In this document: in pieces, positions 1 to 8,347 of the stretch
How the letters are laid out: each line of letters opens with the position of its first letter
Position numbering within the stretch: position 1 is the stretch's first letter
Assembly (NCBI GenBank): GCA_016873215.1
Contig: VGXU01000027.1
Location: forward strand, 1-32,714
Length of the DNA: 32,714 bases
Origin: Planctomycetota bacterium
GTDB taxonomy: Bacteria; Planctomycetota; Phycisphaerae; Sedimentisphaerales; Anaerohalosphaeraceae
Direction of reading: 5' to 3'
Notes under the pieces: generated by a model
What the model saw: only the letters and a program-made list of their open reading frames with translations
Told to the model about the DNA's origin: nothing
The model's database searches: none
Made by a program: the position numbers and the translations under genes

Positions 1-807
1 CGTCCGCTCTGGCCGCAGGGTATTGAAGCTCCCAAAGAGGCTGAGGCGGTTCCGGAAACCCTCGACTGGGACTTGTTCCTCGGCCCGGCCCCGCAGCGTC
101 CCTATCACCCGGCCTATCATCCCTGGATATGGCGTGGATGGTTAGATTTCGGCACCGGCTCACTGGGTGATATGGCGTGTCATATCCTGGACCCGGTCTT
201 CTGGTCGCTGAAATTGAAATATCCCACCAGTGTACAGGGAAGTTTTGCAGTGCCCGTTCCCCAGAGGGGGCTGCGTCTCACTGAGATTAAGGACTCCTAT
301 CCTTTGGCATCCACCATCCACTATGAGTTTCCGGCCCGTGAAGGGATGCCGGCAGTCAAGGTTCACTGGTATGACGGCGGCCTGCTTCCGGAACGGCCGG
401 AGGAACTGGAATTGAGTCGGCAGATGGGCGACGGCGGCAATGGTGTAATTTTTATCGGCGATAAAGGCAAACTGATGTGCGGCTGCTATGCGGCCAGCCC
501 GCAGTTAATTCCCTACGAGAAAATGAAAGCCTACAATAAACCCAAAGAGACGATACCTCGGATAAAAACCAGTCACGAGATGGATTGGGTGGCGGCGATC
601 AAGGAAGGACGCCAGCCCAGCTCTAATTTTGACTATTCCGGGCCGTTAACTGAAATGTGCGTCATGGGCAACTTATCCTTATTTTTCCCGGGGCAGAAAT
701 TACTTTGGGACGGCCAGAACATGAAAGTAACCAATGTTGAAGAAGCCAATGACTATATCAAATCCAAGTATCGGGATGGCTGGTATTTGGAAAAACCCAA
801 AGCTTAA
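1..807 (+). CDS. Gfo/Idh/MocA family oxidoreductase, C-terminal part (5' end outside window)
   Basis: The reading frame is open from the first base, so the N-terminal Rossmann (NAD(P)-binding) half lies upstream of the window and only about 268 residues are visible. What remains is the C-terminal alpha/beta substrate-binding domain. The stretch LDWDLFLGPAPQRPYHPAYH, then WRGWLDFGTGSLGDMACH and DPVFWSLKL, is characteristic of the Gfo/Idh/MocA subfamily common in planctomycetes and Bacteroidetes, where the conserved GD.ACH segment lies at the active site. The TTG at 73 is not the start. The family oxidises or reduces sugars and glycosides using NAD(P). The next gene begins 25 bp downstream and a second family member follows it, which points to a shared sugar pathway. 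Whether this copy is exported cannot be seen. Family assignment is firm; substrate unknown. Confidence 0.9.
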   Translation, partial: RPLWPQGIEAPKEAEAVPETLDWDLFLGPAPQRPYHPAYHPWIWRGWLDFGTGSLGDMACHILDPVFWSLKLKYPTSVQGSFAVPVPQRGLRLTEIKDSYPLASTIHYEFPAREGMPAVKVHWYDGGLLPERPEELELSRQMGDGGNGVIFIGDKGKLMCGCYAASPQLIPYEKMKAYNKPKETIPRIKTSHEMDWVAAIKEGRQPSSNFDYSGPLTEMCVMGNLSLFFPGQKLLWDGQNMKVTNVEEANDYIKSKYRDGWYLEKPKA

Positions 808-832
808 AAGCGGACAGAAAGCAGGGATAATT

Positions 833-2239
833 ATGAATAAAAAGAGATTGACATTTGTGATGGTTGTTTTATTATTAACGATAATGGCGTCGGCGGCGGA
901 ATTAACAATACACCCTCAAACAGACGTCTATGACGGCTGGAAACTCGGGATACAGGCGTGGTCGTTTAATCGTTTTACGCTGTTTGAGGCGATTGACAAG
1001 ACTCGGTCTTTGGGACTGGATTATATTCAGGCCTATCCGGGGCAGAAAATATCCCCGGAGATTTCTGACGGTTTTGGACCGGACTTGTCCGACCCGCTGC
1101 GGAAGGCCGTCAAGGAAAAACTGGCCGAGGCAAACCTTCAGGTTACTGCCTTCGGAGTAACGAAAATTGCAAGCGATGAGGCCGGTGCCCGTAAATTGTT
1201 TGAATTTGTCAAAGACATGGGGATTGGCACTCTCGTCTCTGAACCGGCCGAAGATCAGTATGAGTTGATCGACAAACTTTGCCAGGAATACCAGATCAAA
1301 CTGGCGATTCACAATCATCCCAAGCCAAGTCATTACTGGAATCCGGATACTGTATTGAAGGCCTGTGAAGGTCGAAGTAAGTGGATTGGAGCCTGTGTTG
1401 ATGTGGGGCATTGGGTTCGCAGCGGTCTGGATCCGGTGGAATGCCTCAAGAAATTGAAAGGTCGGATTCACGACGTGCATATCAAGGAAATTGATGACGG
1501 GCATGATGTCGTCTGGGGTACGGGGAAGGGACGCATAAAAGGGATACTGGAAGAACTCCATGGTCAGGGTTTTCAGGGGACATTTGCCATCGAATATGAA
1601 TATAACTGGGACAATAATATTCCGGAAATCCGTGAGTCCATCGCGTATTTTGATTCGCTCGCATCCGCATTGAAGCCGACCGGCTGGAAAGCGTTATTTA
1701 ATAGCGATTTGTCGAATGCCGAACTAAAAGAGAATAGCTGGGCAATGGAAGACGGCCAGTTGGCCCGAAAAGGCAAGGGAGATATCTGGACGAGGGATAA
1801 GTATTCTGATTTTATCCTGGATTTCGAATTCAAGCTTGCCGAAAAAACCAACAGCGGCGTCTTTCTGAGGGCGGCCGAACATACCTGGCTTCCCTGGGTC
1901 GAGATACAAATAGAGGATTCTTTCGGTAAACCGATTGGCAAACACATCTGCGGCAGTATCTACGATGTCAAGGAGCCGATGGTCAATACGGTCCGAAAGC
2001 CGGGTCAGTGGAACCGGATGACTATTTGCGCCAAGGGATCGGAAATAAAAACGGTATTGAATAATCAGCGGATTCTTGATATAAACCTAAATGACTGGAC
2101 CGAGGCGCATAAAAACCCGGATGGGACTGCAAACAAGTTTAATATTGCGTACAAAGATTTGCCTGGCGAAGGATGGCTTGGATTTCAGGACCATGGTTTC
2201 AGTATCTGGTATCGGAATATTAAAATTCAAAAGCTTTAA
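833..2239 (+). CDS. Secreted TIM-barrel sugar isomerase/epimerase-like protein fused to DUF1080 (3-keto-glycoside hydrolase-like) domain
   Basis: The protein has 468 residues from the ATG at 833; an upstream in-frame ATG at 734 would overlap the previous gene and place the signal peptide internally. Residues 1-22 form a Sec signal peptide. Residues about 35-285 form an AP-endonuclease-2/xylose-isomerase-like TIM barrel: GIQAWSF at the first strand, AIHNHPKPS, ACVDVGHW, IHDVHIKEID and FAIEYEYNW supply the usual His/Asp/Glu metal ligands. Residues about 290-468 match DUF1080 (concanavalin-like): GWKALFN, NSGVFLRA, PGQWNRM and a final IWYRNIKIQKL. DUF1080 proteins act on 3-keto-glycosides. In Bacteroides, separate TIM-barrel and DUF1080 proteins beside Gfo/Idh enzymes carry out elimination and hydration of 3-keto-glycosides; here both are on one chain, flanked by two Gfo/Idh enzymes. 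Domain calls are confident; the exact reaction is inferred. Confidence 0.88.
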   Translation: MNKKRLTFVMVVLLLTIMASAAELTIHPQTDVYDGWKLGIQAWSFNRFTLFEAIDKTRSLGLDYIQAYPGQKISPEISDGFGPDLSDPLRKAVKEKLAEANLQVTAFGVTKIASDEAGARKLFEFVKDMGIGTLVSEPAEDQYELIDKLCQEYQIKLAIHNHPKPSHYWNPDTVLKACEGRSKWIGACVDVGHWVRSGLDPVECLKKLKGRIHDVHIKEIDDGHDVVWGTGKGRIKGILEELHGQGFQGTFAIEYEYNWDNNIPEIRESIAYFDSLASALKPTGWKALFNSDLSNAELKENSWAMEDGQLARKGKGDIWTRDKYSDFILDFEFKLAEKTNSGVFLRAAEHTWLPWVEIQIEDSFGKPIGKHICGSIYDVKEPMVNTVRKPGQWNRMTICAKGSEIKTVLNNQRILDINLNDWTEAHKNPDGTANKFNIAYKDLPGEGWLGFQDHGFSIWYRNIKIQKL

Positions 2240-2260
2240 TCAGGTAAAGGATGTATTTTT

Positions 2261-3616
2261 ATGTTCAAAAAATTAAGTCGAAGGGAGTTTCTTCAGACCA
2301 CCGCGGCAATAGGCGCAGGATTGTATGTCAGCGGCAAGGCGCAGGGGGCCGATGCACCGGCCAAAGATGTAATTAATATAGCCCTGCTGGGAGCCGGCGC
2401 ACAGGGACAGGTCCTGATGGATGCGATTATCATGAAAAGAGACCCGGCCATTCGTTTTTTGGCCGTTTGCGACATCTGGGGCGTCAACCGTGACAAGGTA
2501 CAAAAACGCCTGAAGCGTTACAGCAAGTCCGGCTTTCGGGACACGGCCTATACGGATTACAAGGAAATGCTGGATACGGAAAAGGACCTGGATGCGGTCA
2601 TTGTCGCCACGCCGGATTTCTGGCATGCCGAGCATACGGTTGCCTGCCTGGAAAAAGGTCTGCATGTGTATTGCGAAAAAGAAATGAGCAATACCATTGA
2701 AGGCGCCAAAAAAATGGTCGAGGCTCAGAAAGCCAGCGGCAAGCAGCTTCAAATCGGTCACCAGCGCCGCAGCAATCCACGTTATCGGTACTGCTATGAC
2801 AAATTACTGCAGGATGCCCATATTCTTGGCCGTATCACCACCATCAACGGCCAGTGGAACCGCAGTAAGGACTCATGTCAAGACAATATTCTTCGGGAAG
2901 GAATGGCTCCTATTGAGGAAGCCATACTGAATAAATATGGTTTCAAGAATATGCAGCAGTTCCTCAACTGGCGATGGTATAAAGGACTCGGCGGCGGCCC
3001 GATTGTCGATCTGGGCAGTCACCAGATCGATATTTATTCCTGGTTTTTGGGCTGCAACCCGAAAAGCGTTATCGCCAGCGGCGGCGTGGATTACTGGAAA
3101 GACCATGAATGGTATGACAGCGTCATGGCCATTTATGAATATGAAACCAAAAACGGCCCGGTCCGTGCGTTTTACCAGACCCTGACAACCAACAGCGCCA
3201 ACGGCTACTTTGAATGCTTTATGGGTGATGAAGGGACGATGCTTATCTCTGAGGCATCCAATCGTGGCAGTGTGTATCGTGAGGGCTGGGTCCAAGAGGC
3301 CAAGTGGGACCCGTGGGTAGCCAAAGGATATATCGAAAAGGCAAAAGGCACAAAAGTCGCCGAGGACAAAGACAAAGAAGCGGTGCTGGATGTACGCGAA
3401 AGCATCCCCGCTGCGGAATATAAATTGACGGTGGAACTGACCGATCCTTATCATCAGCCGCATTTGATGAATTTCTTTAACGCGATTCGAGGAACCGAAA
3501 AACTCAATTGTCCGGCCCAGGTTGGCTATGAAACGGCCGTGACCGTGTTGAAAGTCAATGAAGCCGTCAGCAAGGCGACTCGTTTAGATTTCAAGGAAGA
3601 GGAATATAAAGTTTGA
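2261..3616 (+). CDS. Tat-exported Gfo/Idh/MocA family oxidoreductase
   Basis: The protein has 451 residues. The N-terminus SRREFLQTTAAIGAG is a Tat signal, so the enzyme is probably folded with its cofactor in the cytoplasm and then exported. The Rossmann fold begins near residue 37 with NIALLGAGAQGQ (dinucleotide-binding loop), followed by AVCDIWG and VIVATPDFWHA. The usual EKP motif appears as CEKEMS, a variant seen in this exported subfamily. The C-terminal domain contains QIGHQRRSNPRY and GGGPIVDLGSHQIDIYSWF. Exported members such as glucose-fructose oxidoreductase keep NAD(P) tightly bound. It lies 21 bp after the TIM-barrel/DUF1080 gene and 7 bp before the multihaem cytochrome, so it is almost certainly co-transcribed with both. 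The likely role is oxidation or reduction of a glycoside outside the cytoplasm; the substrate and electron acceptor are unknown. Confidence 0.93.
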   Translation: MFKKLSRREFLQTTAAIGAGLYVSGKAQGADAPAKDVINIALLGAGAQGQVLMDAIIMKRDPAIRFLAVCDIWGVNRDKVQKRLKRYSKSGFRDTAYTDYKEMLDTEKDLDAVIVATPDFWHAEHTVACLEKGLHVYCEKEMSNTIEGAKKMVEAQKASGKQLQIGHQRRSNPRYRYCYDKLLQDAHILGRITTINGQWNRSKDSCQDNILREGMAPIEEAILNKYGFKNMQQFLNWRWYKGLGGGPIVDLGSHQIDIYSWFLGCNPKSVIASGGVDYWKDHEWYDSVMAIYEYETKNGPVRAFYQTLTTNSANGYFECFMGDEGTMLISEASNRGSVYREGWVQEAKWDPWVAKGYIEKAKGTKVAEDKDKEAVLDVRESIPAAEYKLTVELTDPYHQPHLMNFFNAIRGTEKLNCPAQVGYETAVTVLKVNEAVSKATRLDFKEEEYKV

Positions 3617-3623
3617 TTCAGGG

Positions 3624-5459
3624 ATGAACGTGCCGTTGAAAAGAATAACATTCATACTGCTCTTATGGCTGGTACTGCCTGCGGTTCGTGCCCAGTCGGT
3701 CGAAGAAACCGAACTGATTGGGGAAGGCAACGACGGCAATTGCAGCACTCCCGTACATCGTTTTGAGCTTTACGACGAAAAAGGTGTGCGAATTCGAGCC
3801 AATGACAAAAAACCACAGCCGTTTTCGATTGAGAAGACCTGCGGCAAATGTCACGACTATCAAAAAATCGCAAAGGGCTGGCATTTTAACGGCCATGACC
3901 CGGAGGTCGAATCCGGCAGGTCAGGTCAGCCCTGGGTATTGATGGATTCAAAGACACGCACCCAGATACCAATCACTTCCCGAAAATGGCAGGGGGCATA
4001 TCCCCCTGAGCAACTGGGTATTACTCCGTGGGCGTTTCTGAAAACTTTTTACAGTCACTTTCCCGGCGGCAGCTATGGCCAGATGGATGCCCAGGATCCT
4101 GACGAGGCTATTCGTCAGGAAATCAGCGGAAAGTATGAAATCAATTGCTTAGCCTGCCATCACAACAGTCCCCAGGAAGACCAGAGTCTGGCCGCATTGC
4201 AATCGGCCCGGCAGAATTATCGCTGGATTCCCACAGCCTCCAGCGGCAAAGGGGTAGTTGAAGGGGTTGCACTGAGCTTGGATGATTATTTCGACCCGGC
4301 AGTCGATGAAGGCATCAAAGTCACTTACAACCAGGGCGTTCTCGACAAGGATGACATGGCCTTTTTTGATATTGCCTTGCCCGCCAATGAACGATGTTAT
4401 TTCTGTCATTCCAACCGGGACCTTCGCGTGGATGAAAACAGCGAATGGACGCAGGACCAGGATGTTCACCTGCAATCCGGTTTGAACTGTATCGATTGCC
4501 ATCGCAACGGCGACGACCACATGATGACACGCGGCATGGAAACTCAGGGAAGCGGCAAATCGCTGACTTGTGAAGGATGCCACTTGGGTAATGCTGCCGA
4601 TCTTTCAGAATCGAATCGTCTGGGTGCGCCCAACCCCAGGCATCTGGGCATTCCCACCATTCATTTTGAAAAGCTGACCTGTACGGCCTGTCATAGCGGC
4701 ACTGTCCCCGAGGACACCGCCGGACGCTGGAAAACATCCAGAATGCACAAAACCGGCCTTCACGGAAAACACAATCTCGACATTGCCCAGCCGCACCTTT
4801 ATGCCCCGGTCTTGATGAAAGGTGCCGACGGTAAAATCGGCCCCTATAAGATGTTCTGGCCCGCATTCTGGGGAATTCTGGCCGATGATAAAGTCACACC
4901 GATGGCTCCGGCCAATGTGCTTAAGAAGGCAGCGAAAATTTTAGAGGCGGACGTTCAAAAAGAGGATGACTGGCGTCCCCTGACCGAAGAGCAGATTCGC
5001 AATGTCCTGCTGGCTTTGAAAAAAGATGATGTAGGAGCAGTTTATATCGCAGGCGGAAAGCTTTACCAGCTTGATGCTGAAGACAAAATCATCAGCACTG
5101 AGCATAAAGCCGCTCAACCTTATGCATGGCCCTTAGCCCATGATGTCCGCCCGGCCAATCAATCTCTCGGCGTTCGAAATTGCAAGGATTGTCACACGGT
5201 CGATTCACCGTTTTTCTTCGGCAAAGTAGGGGTGGACACCCCTGTAAAAGCAGCCGGCGGGACAGCCTATATGGAAATGGTCCAACTGCAGGGAATCGAC
5301 CGGCTCTATATGTGGGTCTTCAATTTCACATTTGTTTTCCGGCCGTTTTTAAAGGTGATCGCTCTGGCGTCCTGCGCCCTGATTGGAATTGTGGTACTGG
5401 CTTATGTGCTTAAGGCGACCGCGGCCATCTCCAACGCCTGTGCCGAGGAGGACAAATAA
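3624..5459 (+). CDS. Seven-haem cytochrome c with C-terminal membrane anchor
   Basis: The protein has 611 residues, with a Sec signal peptide (about 1-23) and seven CxxCH haem-binding motifs at Cys73 (CGKCH), Cys175 (CLACH), Cys258 (CYFCH), Cys289 (CIDCH), Cys316 (CEGCH), Cys353 (CTACH) and Cys520 (CKDCH). Many extra His residues, e.g. HFNGH near 87-91, could be distal ligands. One transmembrane helix at about 567-597 places the haem domain on the outer face of the cytoplasmic membrane, with a short cytoplasmic tail. Motifs 3-6 are clustered; the 160-residue gap before motif 7 may hold a separate domain. I do not recognise a named enzyme family. The stop codon directly precedes the ATG of the cytochrome b-like gene, indicating a stoichiometric partner, probably for electron exchange with quinones. 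Maturation would need the ccsA/ccsB pair at 12213-14013. Confidence 0.93.
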   Translation: MNVPLKRITFILLLWLVLPAVRAQSVEETELIGEGNDGNCSTPVHRFELYDEKGVRIRANDKKPQPFSIEKTCGKCHDYQKIAKGWHFNGHDPEVESGRSGQPWVLMDSKTRTQIPITSRKWQGAYPPEQLGITPWAFLKTFYSHFPGGSYGQMDAQDPDEAIRQEISGKYEINCLACHHNSPQEDQSLAALQSARQNYRWIPTASSGKGVVEGVALSLDDYFDPAVDEGIKVTYNQGVLDKDDMAFFDIALPANERCYFCHSNRDLRVDENSEWTQDQDVHLQSGLNCIDCHRNGDDHMMTRGMETQGSGKSLTCEGCHLGNAADLSESNRLGAPNPRHLGIPTIHFEKLTCTACHSGTVPEDTAGRWKTSRMHKTGLHGKHNLDIAQPHLYAPVLMKGADGKIGPYKMFWPAFWGILADDKVTPMAPANVLKKAAKILEADVQKEDDWRPLTEEQIRNVLLALKKDDVGAVYIAGGKLYQLDAEDKIISTEHKAAQPYAWPLAHDVRPANQSLGVRNCKDCHTVDSPFFFGKVGVDTPVKAAGGTAYMEMVQLQGIDRLYMWVFNFTFVFRPFLKVIALASCALIGIVVLAYVLKATAAISNACAEEDK

Positions 5460-6128
5460 ATGTTCAGATGGGCTGCAATCATCAGTTTTGGAGTGATTTT
5501 TGCGGGACTCCTTTTGCATCATCTGCTGTTTCCCTGCGGTTACAAGCCGCGGTTTTCACCCGGTTCGCTGATTCGCAAAAAAGTGCATTTGTTTATCCTG
5601 CTGTTCCCGGAACAGAAACTCAGTTTGCCGGGAAAGATAAGAAAATTTATTTTCCTGCTGGGACTCTTGAGTTTTGTCGTATTGCTGCTGACCGGGTTTA
5701 CGCCACTCATGTTAGGCTCCAGACTTGCAGGCTACTGGCTGATCATCCATGCCACATTTGCTCCGGTTTTTATTGGTTGTACGGCCCTGTTGGCTTTGCT
5801 GGGGGCCGGCCAATATCGTTTTAATAAAGAAGACCTCGAAACGGTTGGATTGGGCTGCACAAGCAGCAAAATCGACGGCTGTCGGTTAACGGATATCGGC
5901 ATCGGCGCGAAAGCAGGGTTCTGGCTGTTACTGATATTATCCCTGCCGGTAACGTTAACGATGGTTTTAAGTATGTTTCCGTTGTTTGGAACACACTATC
6001 AGGAACTGTTTTATCACCTGCACCGCTGGTGCGGACTTGTTTTCGCCTGGATAGCAATTGTTGAACTCTACATCCTGATACGGATGGGAATTCTTGAGGA
6101 TACCAAAAAGAAGTCACATCAATTTTAG
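5460..6128 (+). CDS. Five-TM cytochrome b-like membrane protein, partner of the multihaem cytochrome
   Basis: The protein has 222 residues and about five hydrophobic helices (roughly 4-24, 61-80, 92-116, 151-173, 189-208). His97 in IHATFAPVF and His186/His188 in FYHLHRWCGLVFAW lie near the ends of helices 3 and 5, a spacing suited to a bis-His haem b as in cytochrome b561-type or formate-dehydrogenase gamma-type subunits. The ATG follows the stop codon of the 7-haem cytochrome gene with no gap, so translation is probably coupled and the two likely form one complex. The expected role is moving electrons between the quinone pool and the exported cytochrome; direction unknown. The protein is too divergent to name. 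An alternative is a haem-free membrane anchor. Confidence 0.72.
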   Translation: MFRWAAIISFGVIFAGLLLHHLLFPCGYKPRFSPGSLIRKKVHLFILLFPEQKLSLPGKIRKFIFLLGLLSFVVLLLTGFTPLMLGSRLAGYWLIIHATFAPVFIGCTALLALLGAGQYRFNKEDLETVGLGCTSSKIDGCRLTDIGIGAKAGFWLLLILSLPVTLTMVLSMFPLFGTHYQELFYHLHRWCGLVFAWIAIVELYILIRMGILEDTKKKSHQF

Positions 6129-6144
6129 CCAGGAGGATTAAACT

Positions 6145-7509
6145 ATGGCAAACGTATCATTACCGAATTATCTCATCGCGGCAAACACAAATTCGGCGGC
6201 CAATCGTGGACCTTGGTACAAAAACACGGCCCCGGCGTATGCGGGAATTTTCCTGTCCGTGCCGTTTATGGCGGGCATGGCTGGGGGGCTTGCTTACGGC
6301 AGTATCAGCGCGACGATCATCGGACTTGTGATGGGGGCGCTGTTCTGCCTGATGATTTACTATGTCCCGGCTAAACTGGGAATGCAGACAGGGATGCCTT
6401 TATATGTCGTGGCATCGTCAACCTTTGGCGCCGTCGGAGGAATCGCCATCCCGGGCTTTTTAATGGGTATTGTTCAGATATTCTGGCACGCAGTGTTTAC
6501 GACTTCAGCGGCAGGCTTTTTTATGGAAGCCATCGGCAAGGTGCCGGCAGACAATCAAGCCCTGTATTGGGTCGTCTGTGCGGTATGGGGGTTGAGCATG
6601 GCCTTTGTGGGAGCGATTGGTATTGGTCTGCTGGCAAAGCTTTCGTCGTGGCTGCCTATTTTCCCGCTGGTATTTATAGCGATTGCGGCAATTGCCAATA
6701 AAGACGGATTGGCTAATTTCAGTACCAATGTCGTCGTAGCCCAGGGCGTTATTGGTGTTGCGATGTCATTGGCGATGTTTGCAGCGCTGCAATCCACAGC
6801 GGGTTTTTTTGCTTCCGCGGGTGTGGCCGGGGCTGATTTCGGCATGAACAGCAAAAATGAAAAAGATGTTGCCCTTGGCGGTTTCTTCGGAGTCACCGTA
6901 GCTGCAATCGTCGCCGGTCTGCTGGCGATTCTGGCAATCGCCGGCGCAGCCGGTAAAAATCCGCAAATCGCCGCCCAAATCTCCGGCGGCAAAGCCTTTG
7001 ACGCTTTCTTTGCCTCAATTGCCCAGACAGGCAGTTTGGCAAAATTATCCGCCTGGGTATTTGTTATCTCCTGTATTTGCCCGACAGGATTCTGTGCGTT
7101 TCTGGCGTCCAATGCGTTTGCAACCATGCTGCCCAAACTGCCGCGAGTCCCAATGACATTGGCGGCAGGTCTGATTGGTGTAATTCTTGCCGCAACTGGA
7201 ATTGCCAATAATCTTATCAGCTTCTTTCTGATGGTTGGCGCTGCGTTTGGTCCGATCGCGGGAGTGATGCTGGCTGATTATATCCGCAGCGGCGGATGGA
7301 AAGGTCCCCGCAAGGGCATCAACTGGGCGGGCTATATCGCATGGGCCTTCGGCCTGGTCCTTGGTTTGCTTGGTGTGATTACGAAAAATAAGTTCGGGTA
7401 TGGCCTTGAAGCACTGATACCGATGGTGGCGGCAGCAGCGGCTTACTTTGCACTGGCCGGTTTTGGATTAGAGTCTGAAACGATTTTGCTTGAAAAAAAG
7501 AATGTGTAA
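6145..7509 (+). CDS. NCS1-type (cytosine/purine/allantoin-like) permease
   Basis: The protein has 454 residues, nearly all hydrophobic, with about twelve predicted transmembrane helices, the usual size and topology of nucleobase:cation symporter-1 proteins such as CodB. The region around RGPWYKNTAPAYAGIFLSVP, then ASSTFGAVGGIAIPGF and VQIFWHAVF, follows the pattern of the family's first three helices. Near the C-terminus, ADYIRSGGWKGP resembles the conserved ADY segment after helix 10. An excellent ribosome binding site (AGGAGG at 6131-6136) decides the ATG at 6145. It lies 16 bp after the cytochrome b-like gene, an unusual place for a nucleobase importer. NCS1 members carry pyrimidines, purines, hydantoins, thiamine and related ring compounds; the substrate cannot be read from sequence. 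Assignment to the superfamily is likely, to NCS1 moderately so. Confidence 0.75.
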   Translation: MANVSLPNYLIAANTNSAANRGPWYKNTAPAYAGIFLSVPFMAGMAGGLAYGSISATIIGLVMGALFCLMIYYVPAKLGMQTGMPLYVVASSTFGAVGGIAIPGFLMGIVQIFWHAVFTTSAAGFFMEAIGKVPADNQALYWVVCAVWGLSMAFVGAIGIGLLAKLSSWLPIFPLVFIAIAAIANKDGLANFSTNVVVAQGVIGVAMSLAMFAALQSTAGFFASAGVAGADFGMNSKNEKDVALGGFFGVTVAAIVAGLLAILAIAGAAGKNPQIAAQISGGKAFDAFFASIAQTGSLAKLSAWVFVISCICPTGFCAFLASNAFATMLPKLPRVPMTLAAGLIGVILAATGIANNLISFFLMVGAAFGPIAGVMLADYIRSGGWKGPRKGINWAGYIAWAFGLVLGLLGVITKNKFGYGLEALIPMVAAAAAYFALAGFGLESETILLEKKNV

Positions 7510-7573
7510 CCACAAAATAGAGTGTCCATCTGTACTATTATTGACAATACTATGAATCAGGAGATATGAAAAT

Positions 7574-8344
7574 ATGACAAACAGAATTATTTTAGTCATG
7601 ACCGTGCTGGCTGCTCTGGCGTTTAGCGGCTGTGCAAAGAAACAACCTGTTGACCAGCAGCCTGCGGCACCGGCCGAATCCAAACCTGCTGCACAGGCTC
7701 CCGTTGCTCAGGAACCCAAGCCGGCTGAAGCCTCGTCTGCCAAAGCCGACGTAAAACTCGAACCGATACCCCTGGTTCTTCCCAAGCCCATGTTTGTGGG
7801 AACCCCCGAAAACTTAGGGAACATCGAAAATCTGGAACCGGATATCAAGATGTCCCGGCCGCAGTTTCTTGCCCCCGCGGGAGTCAAGAACCTTGCCCTG
7901 AATAAACCTGTCACCGGCTCAGAAGCAGAGCCGATCACAGGTACATTGTCGATGATTGTCGACGGTGACAAGGAAGCAACCGAAGGCAGCGTGGTTGAAT
8001 TAGGCCCGTTTAAGCAATGGATACAAGTAGATCTCGGCTCGGAGCATGAGTTGTATGCCATCGTCTTCTGGCATTTCCACAAAACACCCCGTGTGTATTT
8101 TGACGTGGTCGTACAGGTTTCCAATGATGCTGAATTCATCACGGGCGTAACAACCCTGTTTAACAATGACGTGGATAATTCTCTCGGTCTGGGCGTTGGA
8201 ACAGATAAGCATTACATCGACAAAGCCGAAGGCAAACTGGTGGATGCCAAAGGGACCAAAGCACGTTATGTCCGGTTGTATAGCCAGGGTAACAACCAGA
8301 ACGATTACAGCCACTATATCGAGGTTGAAGTATTTGGCAAATAG
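7574..8344 (+). CDS. Lipoprotein with discoidin (F5/8 type C)-like domain
   Basis: The protein has 256 residues. The N-terminus is a lipoprotein signal ending in LAFSGC, with lipidated Cys20. A Pro/Ala/Lys-rich linker (about 22-60) follows, rich in QPAAPAESKPAA-type sequence. Residues about 105-256 look like a discoidin/galactose-binding jelly roll: NLALNKPVTGS opening, IVDGDKEATEGS, KQWIQVDLGSEHELYAIVFW, then KARYVRLYSQ and HYIEVEVFGK at the end. Such domains bind glycans or other surface ligands. It starts 64 bp after the permease with a good AGGAG site and ends 3 bp before the Agl23-ApbE fusion, so it belongs to the operon. It may anchor the envelope complex to a surface or substrate; this is inference. 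Confidence 0.83.
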   Translation: MTNRIILVMTVLAALAFSGCAKKQPVDQQPAAPAESKPAAQAPVAQEPKPAEASSAKADVKLEPIPLVLPKPMFVGTPENLGNIENLEPDIKMSRPQFLAPAGVKNLALNKPVTGSEAEPITGTLSMIVDGDKEATEGSVVELGPFKQWIQVDLGSEHELYAIVFWHFHKTPRVYFDVVVQVSNDAEFITGVTTLFNNDVDNSLGLGVGTDKHYIDKAEGKLVDAKGTKARYVRLYSQGNNQNDYSHYIEVEVFGK

Positions 8345-8347
8345 CCG

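Noticed and set aside
734-832. Upstream ATG at 734 as start of the TIM-barrel protein
   Set aside because: It overlaps the preceding oxidoreductase gene by 74 bp and would bury the signal peptide 33 residues inside the protein.
902-1561. 219-codon open frame on the minus strand inside the TIM-barrel/DUF1080 gene
   Set aside because: It is the antisense shadow of a gene with clear domains and signal peptide; its translation resembles no protein family and it lacks a ribosome binding site.
6555-7208. 217-codon minus-strand frame within the permease gene
   Set aside because: Low-complexity Ala/Pro-rich translation expected from the reverse strand of a Gly/Ala-rich membrane protein.
7541-7576. 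TTGACA at 7541 as an internal promoter before the lipoprotein gene
   Set aside because: The only -10 candidate at proper spacing (ATATGA) overlaps the ribosome binding region and would give a leaderless message; not convincing.
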